Source: Adenophora triphylla var. japonica (Eukaryota; Streptophyta; Magnoliopsida; Asterales; Campanulaceae). From it: DNA of 64,000 nucleotides. Location: contig JAFEMH010007508.1 in the NCBI GenBank assembly GCA_022495995.1, positions 1 through 64,000 of the forward strand. Reading direction: 5' to 3'. The notes beneath the pieces were generated by a model. That model saw only the letters and a list, made by a program, of their open reading frames with translations, did no database searches and was not told where the DNA came from. Positions 55,668 through 64,000 of this stretch are shown in pieces. The position numbers and the translations under genes were made by a program. Position 1 is the first letter of the stretch, and each line of letters begins with the position of its first letter.

Positions 55668-57991
55668 TGTGGGGCACCCCGACCCGGGACCTCTACCTCA
55701 TGCCGCGAGCTGGAGCGTCCCAACCACCTCCATTAAAAAAAACTTTCTTTTGATTAACTTGAAAGTAAAACAACCTTTAACAAACCAACATAAGCATCTC
55801 CACTTGGAGGTGATATATATAACTCATCTTAGAAAAGACATAACCTGTTTAGTTACAAAACTACAAATGTAAAGGCTTCCAAAAGCCACTTTGAAAGAAA
55901 ACCAACACCATATTTATTTACAACTTAACACAACTGCAAATGGTTTATAAAAGTTATATATACAACCTCCCCAAAATAATAACATCCATAACTACTCCCA
56001 ACTCCCAAATCATATACATACCCTAACAACCCAAAAGAATGAAGTCCATACTCCTTCCCGACCTCACCGGTCTGGTCCACCTGTCTCAGCGGAATCTAAA
56101 ACATAAAAGGGAGAAAGGGAGAGAATAAATCTCAATAAGCTATTATGGATGCAACAATATGCCATATAAAATGCAACGCATAACCAGGTTGCTCACAACA
56201 CATTGGTAAAGTGGTAAACACATTATGTTACCTCATTTTACCTTTCCCGTCTGAACAATAAGTCGTACAATGTCGGGAGTAAAACTCCACTCATTTGTGA
56301 ACTTCTTAAGCATATTCACATCTTATAAGACTCATAATTCTGAGAACCATATAAGATCGCAGCTAGATGTAAGGCTTTTGGCTCAATACAGAAGCATTCA
56401 ACCCCAGTATGTGGCCACAGAAGGGGACAGTCATTGGTATAATGTAATCTGATCACCTTATGAAACAATTTCTCATAATTGATCGTATTCCATTATACCC
56501 TACTCATCAGCTGATATAACCACATTCAAGCACATAATAGATACTTGAAAATAAATCCACACTTTGGATATCAGTACAACAACATGGTATTAATACTCAT
56601 GTTCAAACCAATGAAATAGTGTAACATACATTTCATACACTATTTAAACAATTAACCATGAATATGAAATCAAATATGGGCACAATGTAACATAAGTAAG
56701 CCCTACATATTCATGACATAACATTGAGTACCTTCTATAAAGGTTCAAGAATTATTTACCAAGTTTTATCAACTTTGGCTAAGATTTCGTAATGACTTTC
56801 AACCATTTTCAAGACCATAATTAAAGACCTTCCCTATATCATTTTGGAAAAGTCAAGACTTCATTGTGACGCTCTAATGTTGTACAAGAATGAGGGTCAA
56901 AGAGGGATTATATCCATGCTAGGTTGATTAGGTTTAAGATGCTTGAAAACTGAGACCAAGGGAAAGCACTGGGCACGGCTCGTGCCCCATGGAACGACTC
57001 GTTCCCTACCCCAGCACGACTGCCTTATTTATCACGACTAGTTAAAACTAGTGACCAAGAAAGGAACGACTCGTGCTCCAGGGCACGAGTCGTGCCCTTC
57101 ACCAGATTTCATGTTGATGTTCAAACATCAGCATCCAAGGCAAGAAAGAACCATTATTTCCCATACTCAGCTACCTCAACAACCTCTGTAGTTTATCCAC
57201 TTCAACATGAACCTATTCCAAACCCCATAATAGATATGTAGCACAACATATCAACTTTATCACTTCAATTCTAACCCTTAGGCCAAGAACTCAGTCCAAG
57301 CATATTTTCCTTTTTATTCCAAACACCAAATAAGATACCAAAATTTACCAAGTACCATTTATACCACCATAGTATCATCAATTAACATGAAATGAACAAT
57401 TATGGAAATAAACCATAATAACTTACCAAACTATTTCGAAAATAATAAAAACTTTGATCGGCTAGAAATGTTCCACTCGACCCCCTGAGCGTTTATTTGA
57501 AATCAAATTGAAGAACGGATCAACGTTTGAATTATAGGGATTTTAGGAAGGTAACCCTAGGTTGAAAGAACTCTCTGGGAACGTAGGGAAGAAAGAGAAA
57601 CTGAGAGAGAGAGAATGAATCTTCTGGTATAAACATAAGGATTTATATAAAGAAATTTACACCTAAGCTCTTCCAAGTTTTGAATTCTACAATCAACTAC
57701 CTTAAGTTTACATTTACACCAAAGCTCCTCAACACTTTTATAACTTTTTTTTTTTGATTTAAAATTTCAAATATTAAAACTTTACTACAACAATTTCTAT
57801 TTATTCCATGTAGACATTATATAATTAAAATTAATTTATTAATATTCTAAAATCACGTAAGTTATCAAAATCTCAAAATAAACACATAATCATTTCAATT
57901 ATCATATAATGCCTAACATGAGATGCAATGCACCCCACCCCCACGTGCCCAACACGCGACCAAAATAGTGCCTAGGTTTAGGGTCGTGACA
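55668..57991 (-). repeat. 3' LTR of element E
   Basis: About 2.3 kb, starting TGTCACGACCC at 57991 and ending near GGTGCCCCACA at 55668. A TATA-like TTTATATAAATCC (minus) lies at about 57635-57650. The left boundary is by inference from the TG dinucleotide; the partner LTR is not in the window. Confidence 0.68.
56971..57097. promoter_or_regulatory. Palindrome cluster GGGCACGAGTCGTGCCC in LTR E
   Basis: GGGCACGGCTCGTGCCC (56971-56987), GGAACGACTCGTTCC (56991-57005) and GGGCACGAGTCGTGCCC (57081-57097) are perfect or near-perfect palindromes apart from the centre base. They share the ACGA[C/G]TCGT core with the copia LTR H cluster. Confidence 0.7.
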
Positions 57992-58014
57992 CTCACTCCC
58001 CCTTAAAGAAAAAT
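57992..58014 (-). promoter_or_regulatory. Polypurine tract of element E
   Basis: Minus strand CTTTAAGGGGGAGTGAG directly before TGTCACGACC. Confidence 0.85.
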
Positions 58015-58031
58015 TTTCCCGAATTTGAAAT

Positions 58032-58508
58032 TCACTTACCAGAATGATCAAATAACCAAGGGTACTTCCCTCTCATTTCAGATTCCAATTCCCAAGTAGC
58101 TTCCTCAATGGTATGATTTTTCCATAAAATTTTCACCACAGAAATACTCTTGGTACGCAACTCCCGAACCTGCCGCTCCGAAATTCTCAATGGTTCCTCC
58201 ACGTAAGTCATATCCATCTGAACATCCTCGGGAGGAGAACTCAATACATGAGATGAATCATAACAATACTTCTACAACATGGAGACATGGAATACATCAT
58301 GGAGAGAAGAAAGAGATGGAGGTAGAGCCAATCTATACGCTAACTCACCCACCTTCTCTAAAACTTTGAATGGACCAACGAATCTCGATGCCAACTTCCC
58401 CTTGTTGCCAAACCTCTTAATTCCCATCCTCGGTGAAATTTTCAAAAATACCAAGTCACCTACTCGAAATGATAACTCCCTTCTTCTGTTGTCGGTGTAG
58501 CTTTTCTG
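58032..58508 (-). pseudogene. GPY/F and chromodomain end of element E integrase
   Basis: 58454-58272 gives 'NKGKLASRFVGPFKVLEKVG' and 'LPPSLSSLHDVFHVSML', the GPY/F domain. 58244-58032 gives a chromodomain with 'EPLRISERQVRELRTKSI', 'VKILWKNHTIEEATWELES' and 'YPWLF'. The aromatic positions of the chromodomain are partly kept (Trp in ILW and in ATWE). Chromovirus chromodomains steer insertion toward heterochromatin. Separated from the integrase core by a stop and from each other by a stop near 58270. Confidence 0.88.
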
Positions 58509-59834
58509 TCAACTTTGAGCTGTCTTCAATCTGTCCCGAATCACTTTAATCTTCTCCGTTGAATCTCTAACCAAGTCTGAACCCCAAAGTCTCGCTTCAC
58601 CAACCTCATCACAACACATTGGAGATCTACATTTCCTCCCATATAATGCTTCATAGGGTGCCATCTCAATGATAGACTGGTAGCTATTATTATATGTAAA
58701 TTCCACCAAAGGTAAATGATCTTCCCAAGATGAGTGGAAATCCATCACACACACCCGTAACATGTCCTCAAGGATCTGAATAGTTCTCTCGGTCTGCCCA
58801 TCGGTCTGAGGATGAAACGCCGTACTAAAACTCAACTTGGAACCCAAAGCTTCGTGCAAAGCCCTCCAAAAATGCGAGGTGAATCTCTGATCTCGATCTG
58901 AAACAATGTTGACAGGTACTCCATGAAGTCTAACAATCTCGCGAATATACAACTGTGCCAACCTTTCCAGTGAATACTTTGTTGAAATAGGTAGAAAATG
59001 AGCTGACTTTGTTATTCTATCCACTATCACCCAAATGGCATCCATCTTCTTCGAGGTAGGAGGTAATCCAGTCACAAAATCCATCGAGATTCCTTCCCAT
59101 TTCCACTCCGGAATATCCAGTGGTTTAAGTAATCCCGCCGGTCTCTGATGCCCAGCTTTAATTTGCTGACAAGTCAAGCACTTTAAGACAAACTCCGCAA
59201 TTTCCTTTTTCATTCCATTCCACCAATACCCTCTCTTTAAGTCCTGATACATCCTTATGCTTCCAGGATGAATAGCAAATCTGGATTTGTGGCCTTCCTC
59301 TAATAGTTTTCTTTTGATCTCCGGTGAAGAAGGTACGCAGATTCTGCCTTGGAATGTTAAAATCCCATCTTTGTTCAACACAAACTCCCCGGTCTTTCCA
59401 TCTTGTAATTTCCCCAAAATTTCCTTCAATTCAATGTCACTTTGCTGAGCTTCCCTAAGATCTCCATATAGAGTAGGAATTGCTCGGGCATTCGCAAATA
59501 GCATCTCACCTTTTGATTCACGACACATCAATGTTGATAAATGAGCCTTTCGGCTAATCGTATCTGCTACCACATTAGCCTTCCCTGGATGATAGGAAAT
59601 GACACAATCATAGTCTTTCAAGAGCTCTAACCAACGCCTCTGCATGTTGTTCAATTCCTTCTGGGTAAACAGGTATTTCAGACTCTTGTGATAAGTGAAT
59701 ATCTCAAATTTTGCTCCATATAAATAGTGCTTCCACTTATGCAATGCAAAGATAATTGTAGCCAATTCTGCTCCGCTGGTGATAACTTCCTCGAAGCATA
59801 CGCAATTACTTTCCCATTTTGCATAAGAACACAA
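58509..59834 (-). CDS. RNase H end and integrase of element E
   Basis: 441 codons open. Starts in RNase H ('[19 protein letters not shown]', '[19 protein letters not shown]', 'VVADTISRK'), then the integrase zinc domain (H...H and '[16 protein letters not shown]') and the core with Asp in '[10 protein letters not shown]', Asp in '[10 protein letters not shown]' and Glu in '[11 protein letters not shown]'. All three catalytic acids are present. Ends near 'RLKTAQS', where the GPY/F part should follow. This is the longest open piece of E. Confidence 0.9.
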   Translation of the reverse strand: MCSYAKWESNCVCFEEVITSGAELATIIFALHKWKHYLYGAKFEIFTYHKSLKYLFTQKELNNMQRRWLELLKDYDCVISYHPGKANVVADTISRKAHLSTLMCRESKGEMLFANARAIPTLYGDLREAQQSDIELKEILGKLQDGKTGEFVLNKDGILTFQGRICVPSSPEIKRKLLEEGHKSRFAIHPGSIRMYQDLKRGYWWNGMKKEIAEFVLKCLTCQQIKAGHQRPAGLLKPLDIPEWKWEGISMDFVTGLPPTSKKMDAIWVIVDRITKSAHFLPISTKYSLERLAQLYIREIVRLHGVPVNIVSDRDQRFTSHFWRALHEALGSKLSFSTAFHPQTDGQTERTIQILEDMLRVCVMDFHSSWEDHLPLVEFTYNNSYQSIIEMAPYEALYGRKCRSPMCCDEVGEARLWGSDLVRDSTEKIKVIRDRLKTAQS

Positions 59835-60079
59835 CCCAATCCTTCTTTGGAGGCATCACTGAAAATCACAAAATTCTCGCATCCGTCTGGAAGGGTAAGA
59901 ATCGGAGCTGAAGTCAATCTCTTTTTCAACTCAGAAAAGCTAGCTTCACACTTAGCATCCCAAACAAACGATATGTCCTTATGAGTCAATCTGGTCAACG
60001 GAGTTGCAATTCTCGAAAATCCCTTTATAAATCTTCGATAGTACCCCACTAACCCAAGGAAACTACGGACTTCAGTCAC
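59678..60079 (-). pseudogene. RT-connection and RNase H start of element E
   Basis: 'TEVRSFLGLVGYYRRFIKGFS' and '[21 protein letters not shown]' with '[21 protein letters not shown]'. It overlaps the next piece in another frame at 59678-59834: a deletion after 'AEQNW' removed part of RNase H. Confidence 0.85.
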
Positions 60080-60087
60080 TGTTGAAG

Positions 60088-61011
60088 CTATTTCCAGTTG
60101 ACTATGGCTTCAATCTTCGTAGGATCCACAGCAATACCCGTACTCGACACCATATGACCGAAGAAAGAAATATGTTCAAGCCAAAACTCACATTTGCTGA
60201 ACTTGGCAAATAACTGTTTCTCACGAAGGATAGACAACACTATTCGCAAATGTTGTTCATGGTCTTCCCGGGATTTTGAATATACCAAAATGTCATCAAT
60301 AAAAACCACAACAAAACTGTCAAGATAAGGCTTGAAGATTATGTTCATCATGTCCATAAATACTGCCGGTGCATTAGTCAACCCGAAAGGCATAACAACA
60401 AATTCATAATGATCATACCTCGTTCTGAAGGCTGTCTTAGAAATTTCATCTGGTAGAATTTTCAACTGATGGTATCTGCTACGCAAGTCAAGCTTGGAAT
60501 AGATAATGAAACCTTGAAGCTGATCAAATAAATCATCAAAATGCAAAAGAGGATATTTATTCTTGATAGTAGCTTGATTCAACAGTCTATAATCAATACA
60601 TAACCTCAACGTACCATCCTTCTTCCTTACAAACAAGACTGGTGCTCCCCAGGGTGAAACACTCGGATGAATGAAACCCCTATCTAAGAACTCCTGCAAC
60701 TGAATTTTCAATTCTTTTAACTCAGCTGGAGCCATTCTGTAAGGTGCTTTAGATATGGGTGAAGTACCTGGTAATAAGTCAATACAGAACTCCACCTCTC
60801 TATCCGGAGGCATAGAATATTCAGTTGAGAATACATCAACAAACTCAATCACAACTGGGACATGAGATAGCTCGGGAGACTTCTTACTCGAGTCTAACAC
60901 ATACGCCAAGTACCCCTCACACCCTTTTGACAACAATTTTCTAGCCTTTAATGCATATATAACATGAATGACAAATAAGGACTTATCCGCATCAAATATA
61001 AACATAGGCAC
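60088..61011 (-). CDS. Reverse transcriptase of element E
   Basis: 307 codons open. '[21 protein letters not shown]', '[19 protein letters not shown]', '[22 protein letters not shown]', '[11 protein letters not shown]', '[18 protein letters not shown]' and the catalytic '[13 protein letters not shown]', so FIDD rather than YVDD, as usual in chromoviruses. A small frameshift near 60090 separates it from the connection domain. Confidence 0.9.
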   Translation of the reverse strand: MPMFIFDADKSLFVIHVIYALKARKLLSKGCEGYLAYVLDSSKKSPELSHVPVVIEFVDVFSTEYSMPPDREVEFCIDLLPGTSPISKAPYRMAPAELKELKIQLQEFLDRGFIHPSVSPWGAPVLFVRKKDGTLRLCIDYRLLNQATIKNKYPLLHFDDLFDQLQGFIIYSKLDLRSRYHQLKILPDEISKTAFRTRYDHYEFVVMPFGLTNAPAVFMDMMNIIFKPYLDSFVVVFIDDILVYSKSREDHEQHLRIVLSILREKQLFAKFSKCEFWLEHISFFGHMVSSTGIAVDPTKIEAIVNWK

Positions 61012-61586
61012 ACAGGCTTAGAAAAAGAGACTCGCTTCTTGCGACAGTCTTCCAAGGCATGACAATTACTTAACCAATCCATGCCTAGAATGACATCAAA
61101 ATAACGGATTGGTAACTCTACCAAATCCACTAGCAATACATGCCCACATATGATCACCTCACAACCATGATAAATCAAAGAAGATTCGAGGCACTCTCCC
61201 ACAGGAGTAGAAACCTCCAGCAAATAAGGCAAAAATTTAGGCAATTTATGCAAAGTGAATGCAAAATGAGATGCCACATAAGAATGGGATGACCCAGGGT
61301 CTATAAGAATGCGAGCCCTGACTCCTGAGACAGGTACTACACCTCTAATGACAGCGGTGGGATCTACCTCGCCTCGACCCAAGGCAAAAACTCTACCCTG
61401 TACTCTCTCCTTTGGCTTTCCCTCATTATCCCTCTTTACACTACCCCTTGGATGGCCACCCTGCTGCCCGTTACCCGGAGCTGGACCCCGTTGCAATCTA
61501 GGATAATTCTTTCGATAGTGCCCCATTGCTCCACACTCAATACATTTACCCTGCTTGCTCCAACATCTATCATTAGAATGTCCCAC
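60948..61586 (-). pseudogene. Zinc knuckle and protease of element E
   Basis: 'GHSNDRCWSKQGKCIECGAMGHYRKNYP' spans two knuckles; the second ends Asn-Tyr-Pro where Cys-Pro is expected. Protease 'VRARILIDPGSSHSYVASHF' has DPG in the active site, common in plant chromoviruses. 'PIRYFDVILGMDWLSNCHA' is the protease C-terminal part. It overlaps RT by a frame change near 60950-61010. Confidence 0.82.
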
Positions 61587-61706
61587 CTTCTTACAAAAAT
61601 TGCAAACAGTCCCAAACTGGCTAGATACTGGACGAATAGAAACTGTAACATTTCTTCCTCAAGTCACCCCTGAAGTTGAAGGCTTTGGTTGTCCTTTGTA
61701 CTGCCC

Positions 61707-62325
61707 TCAGCCTTGACCTTGGAACTTTGACTTGCTTCCACCACTACCTTCAGGTCTGCCCCGATGCTCTTCAATATCATTTTCAATTCTATACACCATG
61801 TTCACTGCTGCTTGATAGTTGGGGAAATCATGCGTCAATAGTTGCTTTCGAAACTCCAATCTCAACCCTTTCACAAATCTGTAAACTCTCCTCTCCTCCT
61901 CTGGTACTAAATGAGGACAATACCTTGCTAACTCTGTGAACTTTGCCGAATACTGGGCCACCGTCATTGTCCCTTGCTCGAGCCTCAAGAATTCAACCTC
62001 TTTCTTATCCCGGGTAATCAAAGGAATAAAATGTTCTTTGAATCTCCTAGTGAAATTTTCCCATGTATGTTCTCGCTCCCAACTCTCCTTAAGTATCTTC
62101 CACCAGTGCTCTGCAGGACCTTCCAACTTGAAAACAGCACATCTAACCTTCTCCTCGTCCGTACTTTCCATTGCCATAAAAATTTTGTTCATAGCTTCCA
62201 ACCAACTTTCTGCCTTCACCGGATCAGGATCCCCATTGTAGCTTGGTGGAGCCATCTTGACAAACTTCTCTAACCCATGTCCTTATCTTCCCTCAGGCTG
62301 CTGTTGAGCCTGCTGAATGTGCGCT
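61707..62325 (-). pseudogene. Gag of element E, 5' truncated by element F
   Basis: The open part 62255-61707 has 'PPSYNGDPDPVKAESWLEAM', 'KLEGPAEHWWKILKE', 'FTRRFKEHFIPLI' and 'YSAKFTELARYCPHLV', the retrotransposon gag domain of chromoviruses. Upstream, a Gln-rich piece (HIQQAQQQPEGR) is readable to about 62320 after one in-frame stop, then the sequence changes abruptly into the LTR of F. Confidence 0.85.
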
Positions 62326-62667
62326 TGCCGAAAAATAAATTTTGAGAGTCGCCACGTCGTTTTAAAGGAAACATTGAAAACCTTTTGAAAAGAGAATTTG
62401 GGTTCGGGGGTCAGGTTACGTGTTGGGAAGAACTTGAGGGTTCACCCAACACGCCTCGTCCGTAAACGAGTCTTTCGAAATAAACATCCAAAACATTCAT
62501 AGTGTGTGCAAACAACAATGACAAACAAATGTGGTAAATAAATTTTATTAATTAAATGGGATTGTTACAACTTGTAAGCCACTTAAAACAATGGAGGGCC
62601 ACATCCCAGATTACGGATCTGAAAACAACTTACAACTGAAAAGGGGTTCCTACAGATGGGCAAGATG

Positions 62668-62745
62668 TGTCTCGTGACACAGGATCTGCCTGGCAAGTTG
62701 TGTTGCGTGACACAGGACTCATCAGGGCAGAATGTGTCGCGTGAC
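62668..62745. promoter_or_regulatory. Palindrome triplet GTGTCGCGTGACAC in LTR F
   Basis: GTGTCTCGTGACAC, GTGTTGCGTGACAC and GTGTCGCGTGACAC, about 36 bp apart, variants of the GTGTCGCACGACAC word of element B. Confidence 0.7.
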
Positions 62746-63388
62746 ACAGTATGCCTATCAGCAGCAACCTTACAAAGTGAACACAGATCAAACTAAGATC
62801 AAATCAAATCAAATTACAATACCAAATCAACTTATATAACCACGAATTAACTATGAATTAACCTAAGGGGTGTGGATATGGGGAGATACACACTCCCTTG
62901 GCAATCAAGCCACAAATTCAATGAGATCAAACTATGAATAAGCAATTAAACCAATCAGATCAATTAAACAGAGAGATGGCGATTGGAATTCAGTAATTAA
63001 GACAGATGGAGTCTAATTACCGAATAAAATGAGTATAAATTGATTGAATTGTGAAAATGACAAGATCTAAGAGAGAGAAGTAGGGAATTGGTGAGTTACC
63101 CGTGAAGATCCATGAATCCTATACCCAATCAGGTATAGAACCCTTCAACAAGCAGCTTCTGAGGCTAATTGAGCTTGGGATGAGTGGTGGTGTGAAGGTC
63201 TAAGTGGTAGTATGTGGATTCAATTGAATTGAGGAAGGATTGGAGGAATTTGGGTATGAGAGAGAGAGTTGTGGGTGTTTGCAGTGTGTGTGCTACATTT
63301 CTAAATGGGCAGCGTAACAGTATGCAAAAGAGGGATCTAGAAATGAGAGGGGTAGGGTCTAATTTATAGGCTTCTGATGATGGGCATG

Positions 63389-63444
63389 TTGTGTTGCACG
63401 ACCTTCTGCTTCCATTTTCCATGGCTCGAGATGTCGCACGACTA
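63389..63444. promoter_or_regulatory. Palindrome half-sites upstream of TATA in LTR F
   Basis: GTGTTGCACGACC (63391-63403) and ATGTCGCACGACTA (about 63431-63444) lie 20-80 bp upstream, on minus, of the LTR TATA box at 63361-63370, the same place as in B. Confidence 0.55.
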
Positions 63445-63704
63445 AGCAAGTCATAACCGTTTCTGGCGCCAAAACCTGGTTCTGGAACATTCCAAGTTAA
63501 TTTCCAATAAGTCCAAACTGAATAATACCTTATAGGTCCTTTTGCTTGAGAAAAATACTTAAAAGTACCTCCTTCGCAAGAAACTTATAAAAAGTTTTCG
63601 GAAGTCTCGGAATAGACCGGAAATTTATCAAAATGCCCATAGTGCAAGTCTATCATATTAAAATGCACCTATAAAGGGTCGCGAATTGGATTGGCATACT
63701 TACA

Positions 63705-64000
63705 GATCCCCTCGGCAACGTCACTTATGGAAGAAGTGAGATTGTCAATAAGAAAGACCCCAATCCCAATGAGCGGGCGGGGATATGTGTTGGGTATGCA
63801 TGTTTTAACCCTCCTATTTTGTATTAGATTTGATTGATACCATAACCTCCTGTCTATTTTAAGGACTTTAGGACCCTATGTAATGAAGCTTAGACTTCAA
63901 TTTTTTAGCTAAGTCCATTTTATAGAATAGGTTAAATTTAGGCTTGAAGACTGGCACAAGACTCATTGGAAGCAAAGTTGCAGTTCCAGCAGTATTCAAA
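63705..64000 (-). mobile_element. Internal end of element F (polypurine tract and 3' untranslated start)
   Basis: GATCCCCTCGGCAACGTCAC... matches the same place in B (27834 onward: TAGCCCCTCGGCAATGTCAC). On minus it gives the polypurine tract GCCGAGGGGATC. The similarity continues for about 75 bp; beyond that I see nothing recognisable before the window ends. Confidence 0.7.

Larger units (their letters stand above)
55668..62325 (-). mobile_element. Element E: Tekay-like chromovirus (Ty3-gypsy), 5' end truncated
   Basis: Minus-strand order: gag, zinc knuckles, protease, RT, RNase H, integrase, GPY/F, chromodomain, polypurine tract, 3' LTR. A C-terminal chromodomain with this gag type marks a chromovirus; the LTR start TGTCACGACCC and its length fit Tekay/Del. 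The 5' LTR and the first part of gag are missing because the LTR of element F begins inside gag near 62326. Several frameshifts in pol. Confidence 0.88.
62326..63704 (-). repeat. 3' LTR of element F (Tat, related to B)
   Basis: About 1.38 kb, minus orientation, TGTAAGTATGCC at 63704 to about 62326. Shares with the B LTRs the landmark GAGTCGCCACG...GGGGGTCAGGTTACG (62350-62480), TATA box (63361-63370), palindromes and end sequence, but is clearly diverged. It is inserted into gag of element E. A candidate left duplication is GCGCT (62321-62325); the other end is beyond the window. Confidence 0.78.

Noticed and set aside
60309..62273. Plus-strand ORFs over element E gag and protease
   Set aside because: Shadows of the minus-strand chromovirus polyprotein.

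Overview
This window looks like repeat-dense nuclear DNA of a flowering plant, probably a eudicot. Evidence: spliced GT-AG genes, a class III secretory peroxidase (a plant-only family), and nested Ty1-copia and Ty3-gypsy LTR retrotransposons of plant lineages (Sirevirus-like copia, Tat/Ogre-like gypsy, a Tekay-like chromovirus). I see no bacterial operon, rRNA, tRNA gene or CRISPR array. The species cannot be named from sequence alone.

Layout. 292-11720: element A, a decayed 11.4-kb Sirevirus-like copia element on the minus strand, with gag, integrase and RT/RNase H remnants, an extra 3' ORF region and two internal tandem duplications. 11.7-21.3 kb: three degenerate Tat-type LTRs (two minus, one plus), two long minisatellites and a worn plant-mobile-domain-like ORF. 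21.3-25.5 kb: AT-rich DNA, a small foldback, and a copia gag remnant with its LTR (H, 23926-25516). 25.5-26.5 kb plus 42.3-43.2 kb: element C copy 1, split by element B. 26489-42281: element B, a complete 15.8-kb Tat-like gypsy element with a perfect 5-bp target duplication (GGTTC). 44433-46020: the only convincing host gene, a peroxidase 7-like gene with three exons and an open reading frame of 348 codons. 46441-55.6 kb: element C copy 2, inverted relative to copy 1 and split by element D (48426-54924), a non-autonomous gag-only element. 55668-62325: element E, a Tekay chromovirus cut at its 5' end by the 3' LTR of element F (62326-63704), a relative of B whose body lies outside the window.

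The most interesting theme is antisense genes inside gypsy elements. B, C and D each carry, between pol/gag and the 3' LTR, a gene on the opposite strand to gag-pol. Several are spliced and carry basic tracts or a coiled coil. B has a plant-mobile-domain-like protein; C and D have proteins resembling the 'putative gypsy type transposon' family (PF04195). A second theme is clusters of short CpG-rich palindromes lying 20-280 bp upstream of TATA boxes in LTRs of unrelated families (B, F, H and two unassigned LTR-like sequences). I propose these as convergent cis modules, possibly bound by an element-encoded or host factor; this is inference.

Two insertions can be verified inside the window. The 47.35-kb part of C copy 2 is the empty-site homologue of B's insertion point. 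Removing D plus one target duplication leaves the antisense gene of C in frame across the junction.
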